NCBI GenBank assembly: GCA_029959085.1
Contig: JARWIR010000011.1
Location: 10,665,840 to 10,729,839, forward strand
Direction of reading: 5' to 3'
DNA: 64,000 nucleotides
Source: Nemophila menziesii
Taxonomy: Eukaryota > Streptophyta > Magnoliopsida > Boraginales > Hydrophyllaceae
A program made the translations under genes and the position numbers. The first letter of the stretch is position 1. Each line of letters starts with the position of its first letter. The notes below the pieces were generated by a model. It was given only the letters and a program-made list of their open reading frames with translations. It was not told where the DNA came from and did no database searches. Shown here piece after piece: positions 27,112 through 38,880 of this stretch.

Positions 27112-29197
27112 TACACAAAAAATATATTCACAATATATCTTTTTCTTTAGTTCAGTTCTAATATTTCTCAACACCTTATCATACAGAGTTTGCTCTTTTG
27201 ATCTTGTGAAAGGATTTGCCAAGATTATCAACAATACCCTCTAGGGAATTCACCCAATTTATATTTAACAGTCAAAATTTTGACTCTCTTAAAAATGTAT
27301 CATTCATTAGCTACGTATATAAACATGCAATTTCATATTTTGAGTTTTTTTATGTTATTATTTAATTAAGATATTTCAGAAATAACATTTATATATTAAG
27401 ACACAATTTGTTGTATTAAATAATATAATAAAATTTAATGTTAAATTTTTAAATAATTTTTTTATTTATATGGTGTACATATTTTTTTAAGGGTCAATGA
27501 TCCAAAAAATCAAATTAATATTTTACTTGCCCCAAAGAATAATTAATTAATCTGCTAAGTACGTCTTCTCATCAACATCGTTACCTTTTATTCTTGTTTA
27601 TCAAGAGTTGTGGATGTTTCCTTATGGGAATTCCAACCCACTTGGAATTAGTAAGTTCAAACTTCTTAATAAGATATTTGGCTTATTTAGCTTGGTTGAG
27701 ACAGATCCCATCTTCCATTTTCTTTATTTTTAGTCTGAGAAAGAAGTTAAATTCTCCAATCATGTGCAATTGGAATTCACTATGCATACTCGTATCAAAA
27801 TCCTTATAAAATCGTTATAAACTCTTCATGCATTGCATTTACCAAATGATCATCAAGTAGATTTTATTTGTTATTCTTCGGTCTGAATTTAGACAAGAAA
27901 GTACAATGAGAACACAAATCATTAAGAGTTGAATGTGTTCTTAGCCCTTTACTTGGATCACCAAGTATTAACTTTAGCAAGAGTCCTCTAACATTGTTCC
28001 TACTTCTATGAAGTTCTTTGGGAGTTTTATCATTCTTCTCTTTAATAGTTTGATTGTCAGAATATATTTATGGTTATAATATAATAGGTTTTACTTCTTC
28101 TTTAAGTTGATGGAACTTGGTATATTCAACTTCTATATTTTTTCACTTTCTTTTAAAAGAATTTCCTTCATCAAAATCAACGTGCATGGATTTTTATATA
28201 ATATTTTTTGGTTGTACATTCTAAAATAACATGTAGTGTAATTAACAATTAGTTTTATACAAAAGTTTGATAAATTCTCAATTAGATTTAATGAATAATT
28301 AATAATTGTATTTTTTTTTTAAAATAGAAGGAATTATGTGTTATTAAAGTAACCTAAATATTCAATTATATTAAAGCATAAATTTCATAATTAAAGTTTT
28401 TTATGTGAATTGTGGATAAACTTATTGTTATAAAAAATGATAGAGTTATTATCATCAAACTCATCATTGTTTCCTAAAATATTTGTAAAAAGTTTTCAAA
28501 AATTTGGTTTTTTGTTTGATATAAGAGAGTGTTTGTAATCACGTAAAAAATCATAAGATTTTTAATACCATCGTCTAATTGATCTTAAGATAAACATAAG
28601 TTAGATTTGAACTTTACCTCGTCTTCTTCTTTTTAAGTAGCCATGAAAGAAACTTAGTTGGATACATGCTCTTTGTCATCACTTTGATTTGAGCTATCAT
28701 AAACCAATGTTGCATTAATGTTTTCATTGTCTTTTTTTTGAAAAGTTTTGGGAATTTAGGTTTGATATGACCACTCTTATGATAATGATAGCAAGTAAGC
28801 TCATCCTTTATATAACTCTTATAAGGTTTTCTTGAGACACCATAACTCATAAGCTCTGTTTTATTTTGATGTAATACTCACCAATACATACTTATGTCTT
28901 GTATAGAATTCCTCTTGAACTAATATAATCATTTCACCCAGAATAAAACAATAATACACATATCCTTTTTTCTTTTCTCCTTTTAGTTAAAGATTTTTTT
29001 TTGGAACTATTAACAATAAAATTATATTTATAACATTATGTACTACTAAAATCTTTATTTTATAAAAATATATTCAATAAAAAATATTTATTTAATGAAC
29101 ATATAATACCCACGACTCCAATTCTACTCTTTACTTCTTAAAATTATATATATATATATATATTAAAATATTTCTATTATACTAAACTAGTTTTGGA
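27112..29197 (-). repeat. Array unit 14
   Basis: Twin of unit 15: both have CTGAGAAAGAAG, a deletion giving ATATTTTTTGGTTG, CAATTATATTAAAG and AGCTCTGTTTTATT. Gag relic at 28,614-28,850. Confidence 0.95.
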
Positions 29198-31279
29198 TAC
29201 ACAAAAAATATATTCACAATATATCTTTTTCTTTAGTTCAGTTCTAATATTTCTCAACACCTTATCATACAGAGTTTGCTCTTTTGATCTTGTGAAAGGA
29301 TTTGCCAAGATTATCAACAATACCCTCTAGAGAATTCACCCAATTTATATTTAACAGTCAAAATTTTGACTCTCTTAAAAATGTATCATTCATTAGCTAC
29401 GTATATAAACATGCAATTTCATATTTTGAGTTTTTTTATGTTATTATTTAATTAAGATATTTCAGAAATAACATTTATATATTAAGACACAATTTGTTGT
29501 ATTAAATAATATAATAAAATTTAATGTTAAATTTTTAAATAATTTTTTTATTTATATGGTGTACATATTTTTTTAAGGATCAATGATCCAAAAAATCAAA
29601 TTAATATTTTACTTGCCCCAAAGAATAATTAATTAATCTGCTAAGTACGTCTTCTCATCAACATCGTTACCTTTTATTCTTGTTTATCAAGAGTTGTGGA
29701 TGTTTCCTTATGGGAATTCCAACCCACTTGGAATTAGTAAGTTCAAACTTCTTAATAAGATATTTGGCTTATTTAGCTTGGTTGAGACAGATCCCATCTT
29801 CCATTTTCTTTATTTTTAGTCTGAGAAAGAAGTTAAATTCTCCAATCATGTGCAATTGGAATTCACTATGCATACTCGTATCAAAATCCTTATAAAATCG
29901 TTATAAACTCTTCATGCATTGCATTTACCAAATGATCATCAAGTAGATTTTATTTGTTATTCTTCGGTCTGAATTTAGACAAGAAAGTACAATGAGAACA
30001 CAAATCATTAAGAGTTGAATGTGTTCTTAGCCCTTTACTTGGATCACCAAGTATTAACTTTAGCAAGAGTCCTCTAACATTGTTCCTACTTCTATGAAGT
30101 TCTTTGGGAGTTTTATCATTCTTCTCTTTAATAGTTTGATTGTCAGAATATATTTATGGTTATGATATAATAGGTTTTACTTCTTCTTTAAGTTGATGGA
30201 ACTTGGTATATTCAACTTCTATATTTTTTCACTTTCTTTTAAAAGAATTTCCTTCATCAAAATCAACGTGCATGGATTTTTATATAATATTTTTTGGTTG
30301 TACATTCTAAAATAACATGTAGTGTAATTAACAATTAGTTTTATACAAAAGTTTGATAAATTCTCAATTAGATTTAATGAATAATTAATAATTGTATTTT
30401 TTTTTTAAAATTGAAGGAATTATGTGTTATTAAAGTAACCTAAATATTCAATTATATTAAAGCATAAATTTCATAATTAAAGTTTTTTATGTGAATTGTG
30501 GATAAACTTATTGTTATAAAAAATGATAGAGTTATTATCATCAAACTCATCATTGTTTCCTAAAATATTTGTAAAAAGTTTTCAAAAATTTGGTTTTTTG
30601 TTTGATATAAGAGAGTGTTTGTAATCACGTAAAAAATCATAAGATTTTTAATACCATCGTCTAATTGATCTTAAGATAAACATAAGTTAGATTTGAACTT
30701 TACCTCGTCTTCTTCTTTTTAAGTAGCCATGAAAGAAACTTAGTTGGATACATGCTCTTTGTCATCACTTTGGTTTGAGCTATCATAAACCAATGTTGCA
30801 TTAATGTTTTCATTGGCTTTTTTTTGAAAAGTTTTGGGAATTTAGGTTTGATATGACCACTCTTATGATAATGATAGCAAGTAAGCTCATCCTTTATATA
30901 ACTCTTATAAGGTTTTCTTGAGACACCATAACTCATAAGCTCTGTTTTATTTTGATGTAATACTCACCAATACATACTTATGTCTTGTATAGAATTCCTC
31001 TTGAACTAATATAATCATTTCACCCAGAATAAAACAATAATACACATATCCTTTTTTCTTTTCTCCTTTTAGTTAAAGATTTTTTTTTGGAACTATTAAC
31101 AATAAAATTATATTTATAACATTATGTACTACTAAAATCTTTATTTTATAAAAATATATTCAATAAAAAATATTTATTTAATGAACATATAATACCCACG
31201 ACTCCAATTCTACTCTTTACTTCTTAAAATTATATATATATATATTAAAATATTTCTATTATACTAAACTAGTTTTGGA
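29198..31279 (-). repeat. Array unit 15
   Basis: Twin of unit 14, sharing the same deletion and substitutions. Gag relic at 30,700-30,936. Confidence 0.95.
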
Positions 31280-33365
31280 TACACAAAAATTATATTCACA
31301 ATATATCTTTTTCTTTAGTTCAGTTCTAATATTTCTCAACACCTTATCATACAGAGTTTGCTCTTTTGATCTTGTGAAAGGATTTGCCAAGATTATCAAC
31401 AATACCCTCTAGGGAATTCACCCAATTTATATTTAACAGTCAAAATTTTGACTCTCTTAAAAATGTATCATTTATTAGCTACGTATATAAACATGCAATT
31501 TCATATTTTGAGTTTTTTTATGTTATTATTTAATTAAGATATTTCAGAAATAACATTTATATATTAAGACACAATTTGTTGTATTAAATAATATAATAAA
31601 ATTTAATGTTTAATTTTTAAATAATTTTTTTATTTATATGGTGTACATATTTTTTTAAGGGTCAATGATCCAAAAAATCAAATTAATATTTTACTTGCCC
31701 CAAAGAATAATTAATTAATCTGCTAAGTACGTCTCCTCATCAACATCGTTACCTTTTATTCTTGTTTATCAAGAGTTGTGGATGTTTCCTTATGGGAATT
31801 CCAAACCACTTGGAATTAGTAAGTTCAAACTTCTTAATAAGATCTTTGGCTTATTTAGCTTGGTTGAGACGGATCCCATCTTCCATTTTCTTTATTTTTA
31901 GTCTGAGAAAGAAGTTAAATTCTCCAATCATGTGCAATTGGAATTCACTATGCATACTCGTATCAAAATCCTTATAAAATCGTTATAAACTCTTCATGCA
32001 TTGCATTTACCAAATGATCATCACGTAGATCTTATTTGTTATTCTTCGGTCTGAATTTAGACAAGAAAGTAAAATGAGAACACAAATCATTAAGAGTTGA
32101 ATGTGTTCTTAGCCCTTCACTTGGATCACCAAGTATTAACTTTAGCAAGAGTCCTCTAACATTGTTCCTACTTCTATGAAGTTCTTTGGGAGTTTCATCA
32201 TTCTTCTCTTTAATAGTTTGATTGTCAGAATATATTTATGGTTATGATATAATAGGTTTTACTTCTTCTTCAAGTTGATGGAACTTGGTATATTCAACTT
32301 TTATATTTTTTCACTTTCTTTTAAAAGAATTTCCTTCATCAAAATCAACGTGCATGGATTTTTATATTATATTTGTTTGTTGGTTGTACATTCTAAAAAT
32401 AACATGTAGTGTAATTAACAATTAGTTTTATACAAAAGTTTGATAAATTCTCAATTAGATTTAATGAATAATTAATAATTGTATTTTTTTTTTAAAATAG
32501 AAGGAATTATGTGTTATTAAAGTAACCTAAATATTCAAGTATATTAAAGCATAAATGTCATAATTAAAGTTTTTTATGTGAATTGTGGATAAACTTATTG
32601 TTATAAAAAATGATAGAGTTATTATCATCAAACTCATCATTGTTTCCTAAAATATTTGTAAAAAGTTTTCAAATATTTAGTTTTTTGTTTGATATAAGAG
32701 AGTGTTTGTAATCACGTTAAAAATCATAAGATTTTTAATACCATCGTCTAATTGATCTTAAGATAAACATAAGTTAGATTTGAACTTTACCTCGTCTTCT
32801 TCTTTTTAAGTAGCCATGAAAGAAACTTAGTTGGATACATGCTCTTTGTCATCACTTTGGTTTGAGCTATCATAAACCAATGTTGCATTAATGTTTTCAT
32901 TGGCTTTTTTTTTGAAAAGTTTTGGGAATTTAGGTTTGATATGACCACTCTTATGATAATGATAGCAAGTAAGCTCATCCTTTATATAACTCTTATAAGG
33001 TTTTCTTGAGACACCATAACTCATAAGCTCTATTTTATTTTGATGTAATACTCACCAATACATACTTATGTCTTGTATAGAATTCCTCTTGAACTAATAT
33101 AATCATTTCACCCAGAATAAAACAATAATACACATATCCTTTTTTCTTTTCTCCTTTTAGTTAAAGATTTTTTTTTGGAACTATTAACAATAAAATTATA
33201 TTTATAACATTATGTACTACTAAAATCTTTATTTTATAAAAATATATTCAATAAAAAATATTTATTTAATGAACATATAATACCCACGACTCCAATTCTA
33301 CTCTTTACTTCTTAAAATTATATATATATATTAAAATATTTCTATTATACTAAACTAGTTTTGGA
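31280..33365 (-). repeat. Array unit 16
   Basis: Has an extra T in the run at about 32,905-32,913 that shifts the gag relic frame, and ATTCTAAAAATAAC near 32,390. Also carries GATCATCACGTAGATC, shared with unit 17. Confidence 0.95.
32787..33024 (-). pseudogene. Copia gag relic with ancestral frame restored by a 1-bp insertion (unit 16)
   Basis: This copy has nine Ts after GGC where other units have eight. On the minus strand the zinc-knuckle frame therefore runs straight into the ancestral acidic/serine stretch (SSNQSDDKEHV) and stops at 32,827. In other units these two parts lie in different frames. The knuckle ligands are still degraded (C-Y-H-F), so the copy is not functional. A homopolymer sequencing or assembly error would look the same. 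Confidence 0.75.
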
Positions 33366-35435
33366 TACACAAAAAATATATTCACAATATATCTTTTTCT
33401 TTAGTTCAGTTCTAATATTTCTCAACACCTTATCATACAGAGTTTGCTCTTTTGATCTTGTGAAAGGATTTGCCAAGATTATCAACAATACCCTCTACGG
33501 AATTCACCCAATTTATGTCAAAATTTTGACTCTCTTAAAAATGTATCATTCATTAGCTACGTATATAAACATGCAATTTCATATTTTGAGTTTTTTTATG
33601 TTATTATTTAATTAAGATATTTCAGAAATAACATTTATATATTAAGACACAATTTGTTGTTTTAAATAATATAATAAAATTTAATGTTAAATTTTTAAAT
33701 AAATTTTTTATTTATAAGGTGTACATATTTTTTTAAGGGTCAATGATCCAAAAAATCAAATTAATATTTTACTTGCCCCAAACAATAATTAATTAATCTG
33801 CTAAGTACGTCTTCTCATCAACATCGTTACCTTTTATTCTTGTTTATCAAGAGTTGTGGATGTTTCCTTATGGGAATTCCAACCCACTTGGAATTAGTAA
33901 GTTCAAACTTCTTAATAAGATCTTTGGCTTATTTAGCTTGGTTGAGACAGATCCCATCTTCCATTTTCTTTATTTTTAGTCTGAGGAAGAAGTTAAATTC
34001 TCCAATCATGTGCAATTGGAATTCACTATGCATACTCGTATCAAAATCCTTATAAAATCGTTATAAACTCTTCATGCATTGCATTTACCAAATGATCATC
34101 ACGTAGATCTTATTTGTTATTCTTCAGTCTGAATTTAGACAAGAAAGTACAATGAGAACACAAATCATTAAGAGTTGAATGTGTTCTTAGCCCTTTACTT
34201 GGATCACCAAGTATTAACTTTAGCAAGAGTCCTCTAACATTGTTCCTACTTCTATAAAGTTCTTTGGTAGTTTCATCATTCTTCTCTTTAATAGTTTGAT
34301 TGTCAGAATAAATTTAAGGTTATGATATAATAGGTTTTACTTCTTCTTCAAGTTGATGGAACTTGGTATATTCAACTTTTATATTTTTTCACTTTCTTTT
34401 AAAAGAATTTCCTTCATCAAAATCAACATGCATGGATTTTTATATAATATTTGTTTGTTGGTTGTACATTCTAAAATAACATGTAGTGTAATTAACAATT
34501 AGTTTTATACAAAAGTTTGATAAATTCTCAATTAGATTTAATTAATAATTAATAATTGTATTTTTTTTAAATAGAAGGAATTATGTGTTATTGAAGTAAC
34601 CTAAATATTCAAGTATATTAAAGCCTAAATGTCATAATTAAAGTTTTTTATGTGAATTGTGGATAAACTTATTGTTATAAAAAATGATAGAGTTATTATC
34701 ATCAAACTCATCATTGTTTCCTAAAATATTTGTAAAAAGTTTTCAAATATTTGGTTTTTTGTTTGATTTAAGAGAGTGTTCGTAATCACGTACAAAATCA
34801 TAAGATTTTTAATACCATCGTCTAATTGATCTTAAGATAAACATAAGTTAGATTTGAACTTTACCTCGTCTTCTTCTTTTTAAGTAGCCATGAAAGAAAC
34901 TTTGTTGGATACATGCTCTTTGTCATCACTTTGGTTTGAGCTATCATCAACCAATGTTGCATTAATGTTTTCATTGGCTTTTTTTTGAAACGTTTTGGGA
35001 ATTTAGGCTTGATATGACCACTCTTATGATAATGATAGCAAGTAAGCTCATCCTTTATATAACTCTTATTAGGTTTTCTTGAGACACCATAACTCATAAG
35101 CTCTATTTTATTTTGATGTAATACTCACCAATACACACTTATGTCTTGTATAGAATTCCTCTTGAACTAATATAATCATTTCACCCAGAATAAAACAATA
35201 ATACACATATCCTTTTTTCTTTTCTCCTTTTAGTTAAAGATTTTTTTTTTGGAACTATTAACAATAAAATTATATTTATAACATTATGTACTACTAAAAT
35301 CTTTATTTTATAAAAATATATTCAATAAAAAATATTTATTTAATGAACATATAATACCCACGACTCCAATTCTACTCTTTACTTCTTAAAATTATATATA
35401 TTAAAATATTTCTATTATACTAAACTAGTTTTGGA
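33366..35435 (-). repeat. Array unit 17
   Basis: Shortest full unit (2,070 bp). It lacks about 10 bp of the TATATTTAACAGTCAAAA segment near 33,515, which opens a plus-strand frame at 33,361-33,615 with no recognisable product. It has more private substitutions than inner units, as expected near an array edge. Gag relic at 34,861-35,097. Confidence 0.95.
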
Positions 35436-36619
35436 TATACAAAAAATATATTCACAATATATCTTTTTCTTTAGTTCAGTTCTAATATTTCTCAACACCT
35501 TATCATACAGAGTTTGCTCTTTTGATCTTGTGAAAGGATTTGCCAAGATGATCAACAATACCCTCTGGGGAATTCACCAAATTTATATTTAACAGTCAAA
35601 ATTTTGACTCTCTAAAAAATGTATCATTCATTAGCTACGTATATAAACATGCAATTTCATATTTTGAGTTTTTTATGTTATTATTTAATTAAGATATTTC
35701 AGAAATAACATTTATATATTAAGGCACAATATGTTGTTTTAAATAATATAATAAAATTTAATATTAAATTTTTAAATAAATTTTTTATTTAAAAGATGTA
35801 CATATTTTTTTTTAAGGGTCAATGATCCAAAAAATCAAATTAATATTTTACTTGCCCCAAAGAATAATTAATTAATCTGTTAAGTACGTCTTCTCATCAA
35901 CATCGTTACCTTTTATTCTTGTTTATCAAGAGTTGTGGATGTTTCCTTATGGGAATTCCAACCCACTTGGAATTAGTAAGTTCAAACTTCTTAATAAGAT
36001 ATTTGGCTTATTTAGCTTGGTTGAGACAGATCCCATCTTCCATTTTCTTTATTTTTAGTCTGAGGAAGAAGTGAAATTCTCCAATCATGTGCAATTGGAA
36101 TTTACTATGCATACTCGTATCAAAATCCTTATAAAATCGTTATTAACTCTTCATGCATTGCATTTACCAAATGATCATCAAGTAGATCTTATTTGTTATT
36201 CTTTGGTCTGAATTTAGACAAGAAAGTACAATGAGAACACAAATCATTAAGAGTTGAATGTGTTCTAGCCCTTTACTTGGATCACCAAGCATTAACTTTA
36301 GCAAGAGTCCTCTAACATTGTTCCTACTTCTATGAAGTTCTTTGGGAGTTTCATCATTCTTCTCTTTAATAGTTTGAATGTCAGAATAAATTTAAGGTTG
36401 TGATATAATAGGTTTTACTTCTTCTTCAAGTTGATGGAACTTGGTATATTCAATTTTTATATTTTTTCACTTTATTTTAAAAGAATTTCCTTCATCAAAA
36501 TCAACGTGCATGGATTTTTATATAATATTTGTTTGTTGGTTGTACATTCTAAAATGACATGTAGTGTAATTAACCATTAGTTTTATACAAAAGTTTGATA
36601 AATTCTCAATTAGATTTAT
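35436..36619 (-). repeat. Array unit 18 (truncated)
   Basis: The last copy ends at about 36,619, inside the joining DNA beyond the integrase motif, so it has the leader and pol relic but no gag relic. Variants match units 9 and 13 and the older relic at 45 kb (TTAAGGTTGTGATATAAT, AAATGACATG, TTAACCATTAG). Confidence 0.93.
35878..36512 (-). pseudogene. Copia pol relic in terminal unit 18
   Basis: Same motif order as unit 1: the integrase HVDFDE end at about 36,488-36,511, then GDPSKG and the late RT motifs, with the RT core deleted. It sits directly left of block A, as the relic at 44,945-45,528 sits directly left of block B. Confidence 0.85.
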
Positions 36620-36856
36620 AAATTGCTAATTTCCAATGATATGGCTCAACAATTTTAGTACAATAGCAAAAAGAGTATGAAGAACGTACATTTAATAAAA
36701 AAGAAGAACCTGCTATGCTGATATTACCCAACTGAAAACTCTAATGTATATGTTCATTTAAAAAAAAGGTAGAACTATGAATGATATCTAACATATCCAT
36801 TCTAATTAATGAAAAAAAGAGTATTGTTATAATCATAATTTGAAAAATAATTGCAG
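36620..36856. other. Block A-specific 237-bp segment
   Basis: Separates the array edge from block A. It is absent at the equivalent point before block B, where GATAAA runs directly into GTGTAATCGTATG (45,610). No ORF, and I see no clear terminal inverted repeats. It is either an insertion in A or a deletion in B. Confidence 0.6.
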
Positions 36857-36984
36857 AGTAAGTGTAATCTTATGATGTTAGAGGAATTTTTTGTGTATAT
36901 GTTATATAATTTTATTATAGGATTTTTTGTTTGGTGAGATTCTATGAAATTATTTCATGTGTTGACACTACACAGGTGATGATG

Positions 36985-37167
36985 TTCAAGAAGCAAATAT
37001 GCATAGACGCAAAGCTAAGTTATAATCTAGAATTATATTATTTATTTGTGATTTTTGGTATTGTATTTACTATTATTCCTAGTCATTTATGGTTAGTTTT
37101 TGTTTATTATAATATTTTATTGAGATTAATGAAAGCTCGTTATATGTTTTTCTCAATATTGCAATAA
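36985..37167 (+). other. 61-codon ORF shared with block B, unlikely to be a gene
   Basis: The ORF from ATG at about 36,982 is preserved in block B (45,720-45,905) and predicts a hydrophobic middle (LFVIFGIVFTIIPSH). Nearly every base difference between the two copies changes an amino acid; I counted about 17 differences and only one synonymous. That is not the pattern of purifying selection, so the open frame is probably chance in AT-rich DNA. It resembles no family I know. Confidence 0.35.
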
Positions 37168-38370
37168 ACCCGCACAAGAGGATCTTCCTGTCAAAATTTA
37201 TGAAAGTGGTGAGTTTTCTTAATTGATTAAAGATTAATGATTTTTTATCACCACTTATAAAAGTGACAAATCTTCATTATTGTTTAATAACTAATGAATA
37301 AAACATAGTTTTAATCTACTAATTTATTGATATAAGGATATTCTAATTCAGAATTAGTTTTGGAATAATATGTCATTGATGGGATTCCACAACTAATTTT
37401 TTCAAGCACGCTATAACATTAAGTTTCGTATCTCTTATTTTGCATTTATATGGACCAAAGTTTTTAATTAATAGTTTTTCTAAATTTTTTTCTTAATGGG
37501 TATGTATGACTGTTGAAGTATAATTAATCTCTGTTGATCATGTTACACATCATAACCATATGACGGAGTTTTTGTTGCAAATGTAAACTGTTTTGTGTCC
37601 TGAATTTGATACAATTGTATTTTCTTGGGTAAAATACTAAATACCTTATAGTTTGATAAAGAAAATCAAAAAATCCTATAGTTTTAGTTTAGTCAAATAC
37701 ACTCTATGGTTTTTTAAATCGCGATAACTCATGACATCAATCATCTTAGTGACATAATCATAGTGATTATTTTACCCTTTTCAAGATTGATTTATTTACA
37801 TTATTTTCTTTGTAGAGATATGCACAAAATACCATGGAAACTCGAGTATAACTTCTATCAAGCAATTAATTTACCAGGATTTCATTGATTAATTTGGCAT
37901 ATCTTTTAAAATAAAATAAATGTATTCATAAAAAATTCATAACATTAGGGGTAGATAAGTCGGAAAACTAAATAAAATTATAAAATGCACAAATTTTTTG
38001 GATAATGTGTGTAAACTTTGCAGACAAATATTATAAACGTGTGACCTCCCTTGTAAATATGAAAAAACTTTACTATTTCGATAATATAATAAATATAATA
38101 ATGAGATAATTTCTAATTAAGTCCAAAACCCAACAAATCGTGTCTTAAAAATTTTATTCTAAAAGTTTGAATGAACAAGGTCAAAAATAATTTTTTTAAG
38201 TTTATAATATACCTAACATAATCTTATACAATCATAATAACAAAATTAAAGACAAATTAAATGTATACAACTTGAAACGTTTAAAAACAATTAAATTCAA
38301 GCAATATACCTATCTCTTCACCACCGCATTGTCAAATGTAAACAAAAAAATAAGTAATCTCTTCCACTAA
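37168..38370. other. AT-rich non-coding part of block A
   Basis: No convincing ORF. Contains phrases such as AAATACCTTATAGTTTGATAA and TCCTATAGTTTTAGTTTAG, common in decayed plant intergenic repeats, matched by 46,330-46,460 in block B. Confidence 0.5.
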
Positions 38371-38880
38371 GACACTTACCTGCACGAAGAACCTCCGCCA
38401 TTATCGACCATTTGTTCAGGCCACCAAATACAGAGTCGAATAGAATATTTTCTCTCCAAACCTCTCACTTGCACAAGTAATAGCCTCCATGCATGGACCA
38501 TTCTTCTCCATCTTCTGTTTATGCCATTAACAATCAACTGCACAATAGGAATCTGCGCCACTTGTGCAAAACAAAATGAGGCCACTTGTGGACAATTCTC
38601 CAACATTTTCCATCGGGCATGACTATTCCATCAACAATCTGAGTCCACCAAACACAGAGCCCACTTCTGATTTTGCTGACTTGATCACCTATACAAGAAT
38701 CCGCTGCCACGCATGGAGTTTTTTACAGACTTTGGCTTTGCCATTAACAATAGAGCGTCCACTCGTGCAAAAGAATCCGTTGCCACTCTTGTACCATTCT
38801 TGTTCATTGGGCTTGACTATGCCATCAACAATTGAGCCAACCAAACACAGAACACACTTCAAATTTTGTTGCCTATGAGA
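38371..38880. repeat. GC-richer imperfect repeat, ~217-bp period, two copies (block A)
   Basis: A GC-rich island in AT-rich DNA. GCCATTAACAAT occurs at 38,523 and 38,740, each followed by similar text (CTTGTGCAAAA / CTCGTGCAAAA, GACTAT...CCATCAACAAT, CCACCAAACACAGA-type motifs). Block B has three related copies. Short ORFs on both strands (38,376-38,606 minus, 38,564-38,878 plus) are not conserved in block B. Confidence 0.65.

Larger units (their letters stand above)
1..36619 (-). repeat. Tandem array, ~2,085-bp unit, Ty1-copia-derived
   Basis: Head-to-tail array of 17 complete units and one partial unit. The anchor TACACAAAAAATATATTCAC recurs at 1, 2086, 4172, 6259, 8343, 10429, 12512, 14597, 16688, 18772, 20858, 22943, 25032, 27112, 29198, 31280 and 33366, and with one change at 35436. 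Unit lengths run from 2,070 to 2,091 bp. Copies differ by scattered substitutions, homopolymer changes and variable (TA)n tracts. Per unit, by offset from the unit start: AT-rich leader 0-437; copia pol relic about 438-1,079 (minus); joining DNA 1,080-1,328; copia gag relic 1,329-1,742 (minus); AT-rich DNA to the end. The left edge is cut by the window, so the array may be longer. Strand is given as that of the encoded relics. Confidence 0.98.

Noticed and set aside
33361..33615. 84-codon plus-strand ORF in unit 17
   Set aside because: Opened only by a private 10-bp deletion in one unit; no recognisable protein text.
1..36619. CRISPR-like or rDNA-like array
   Set aside because: Unit size, eukaryotic retroelement content and absence of rRNA sequence exclude both.
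36985..37167. ORF conserved between blocks A and B as a small membrane protein
   Set aside because: Almost all differences between copies are non-synonymous, so the frame is not under selection.
38376..38878. Overlapping ORFs on both strands in the GC-rich island
   Set aside because: They overlap each other, are not conserved in block B and arise from the imperfect 217-bp repeat.
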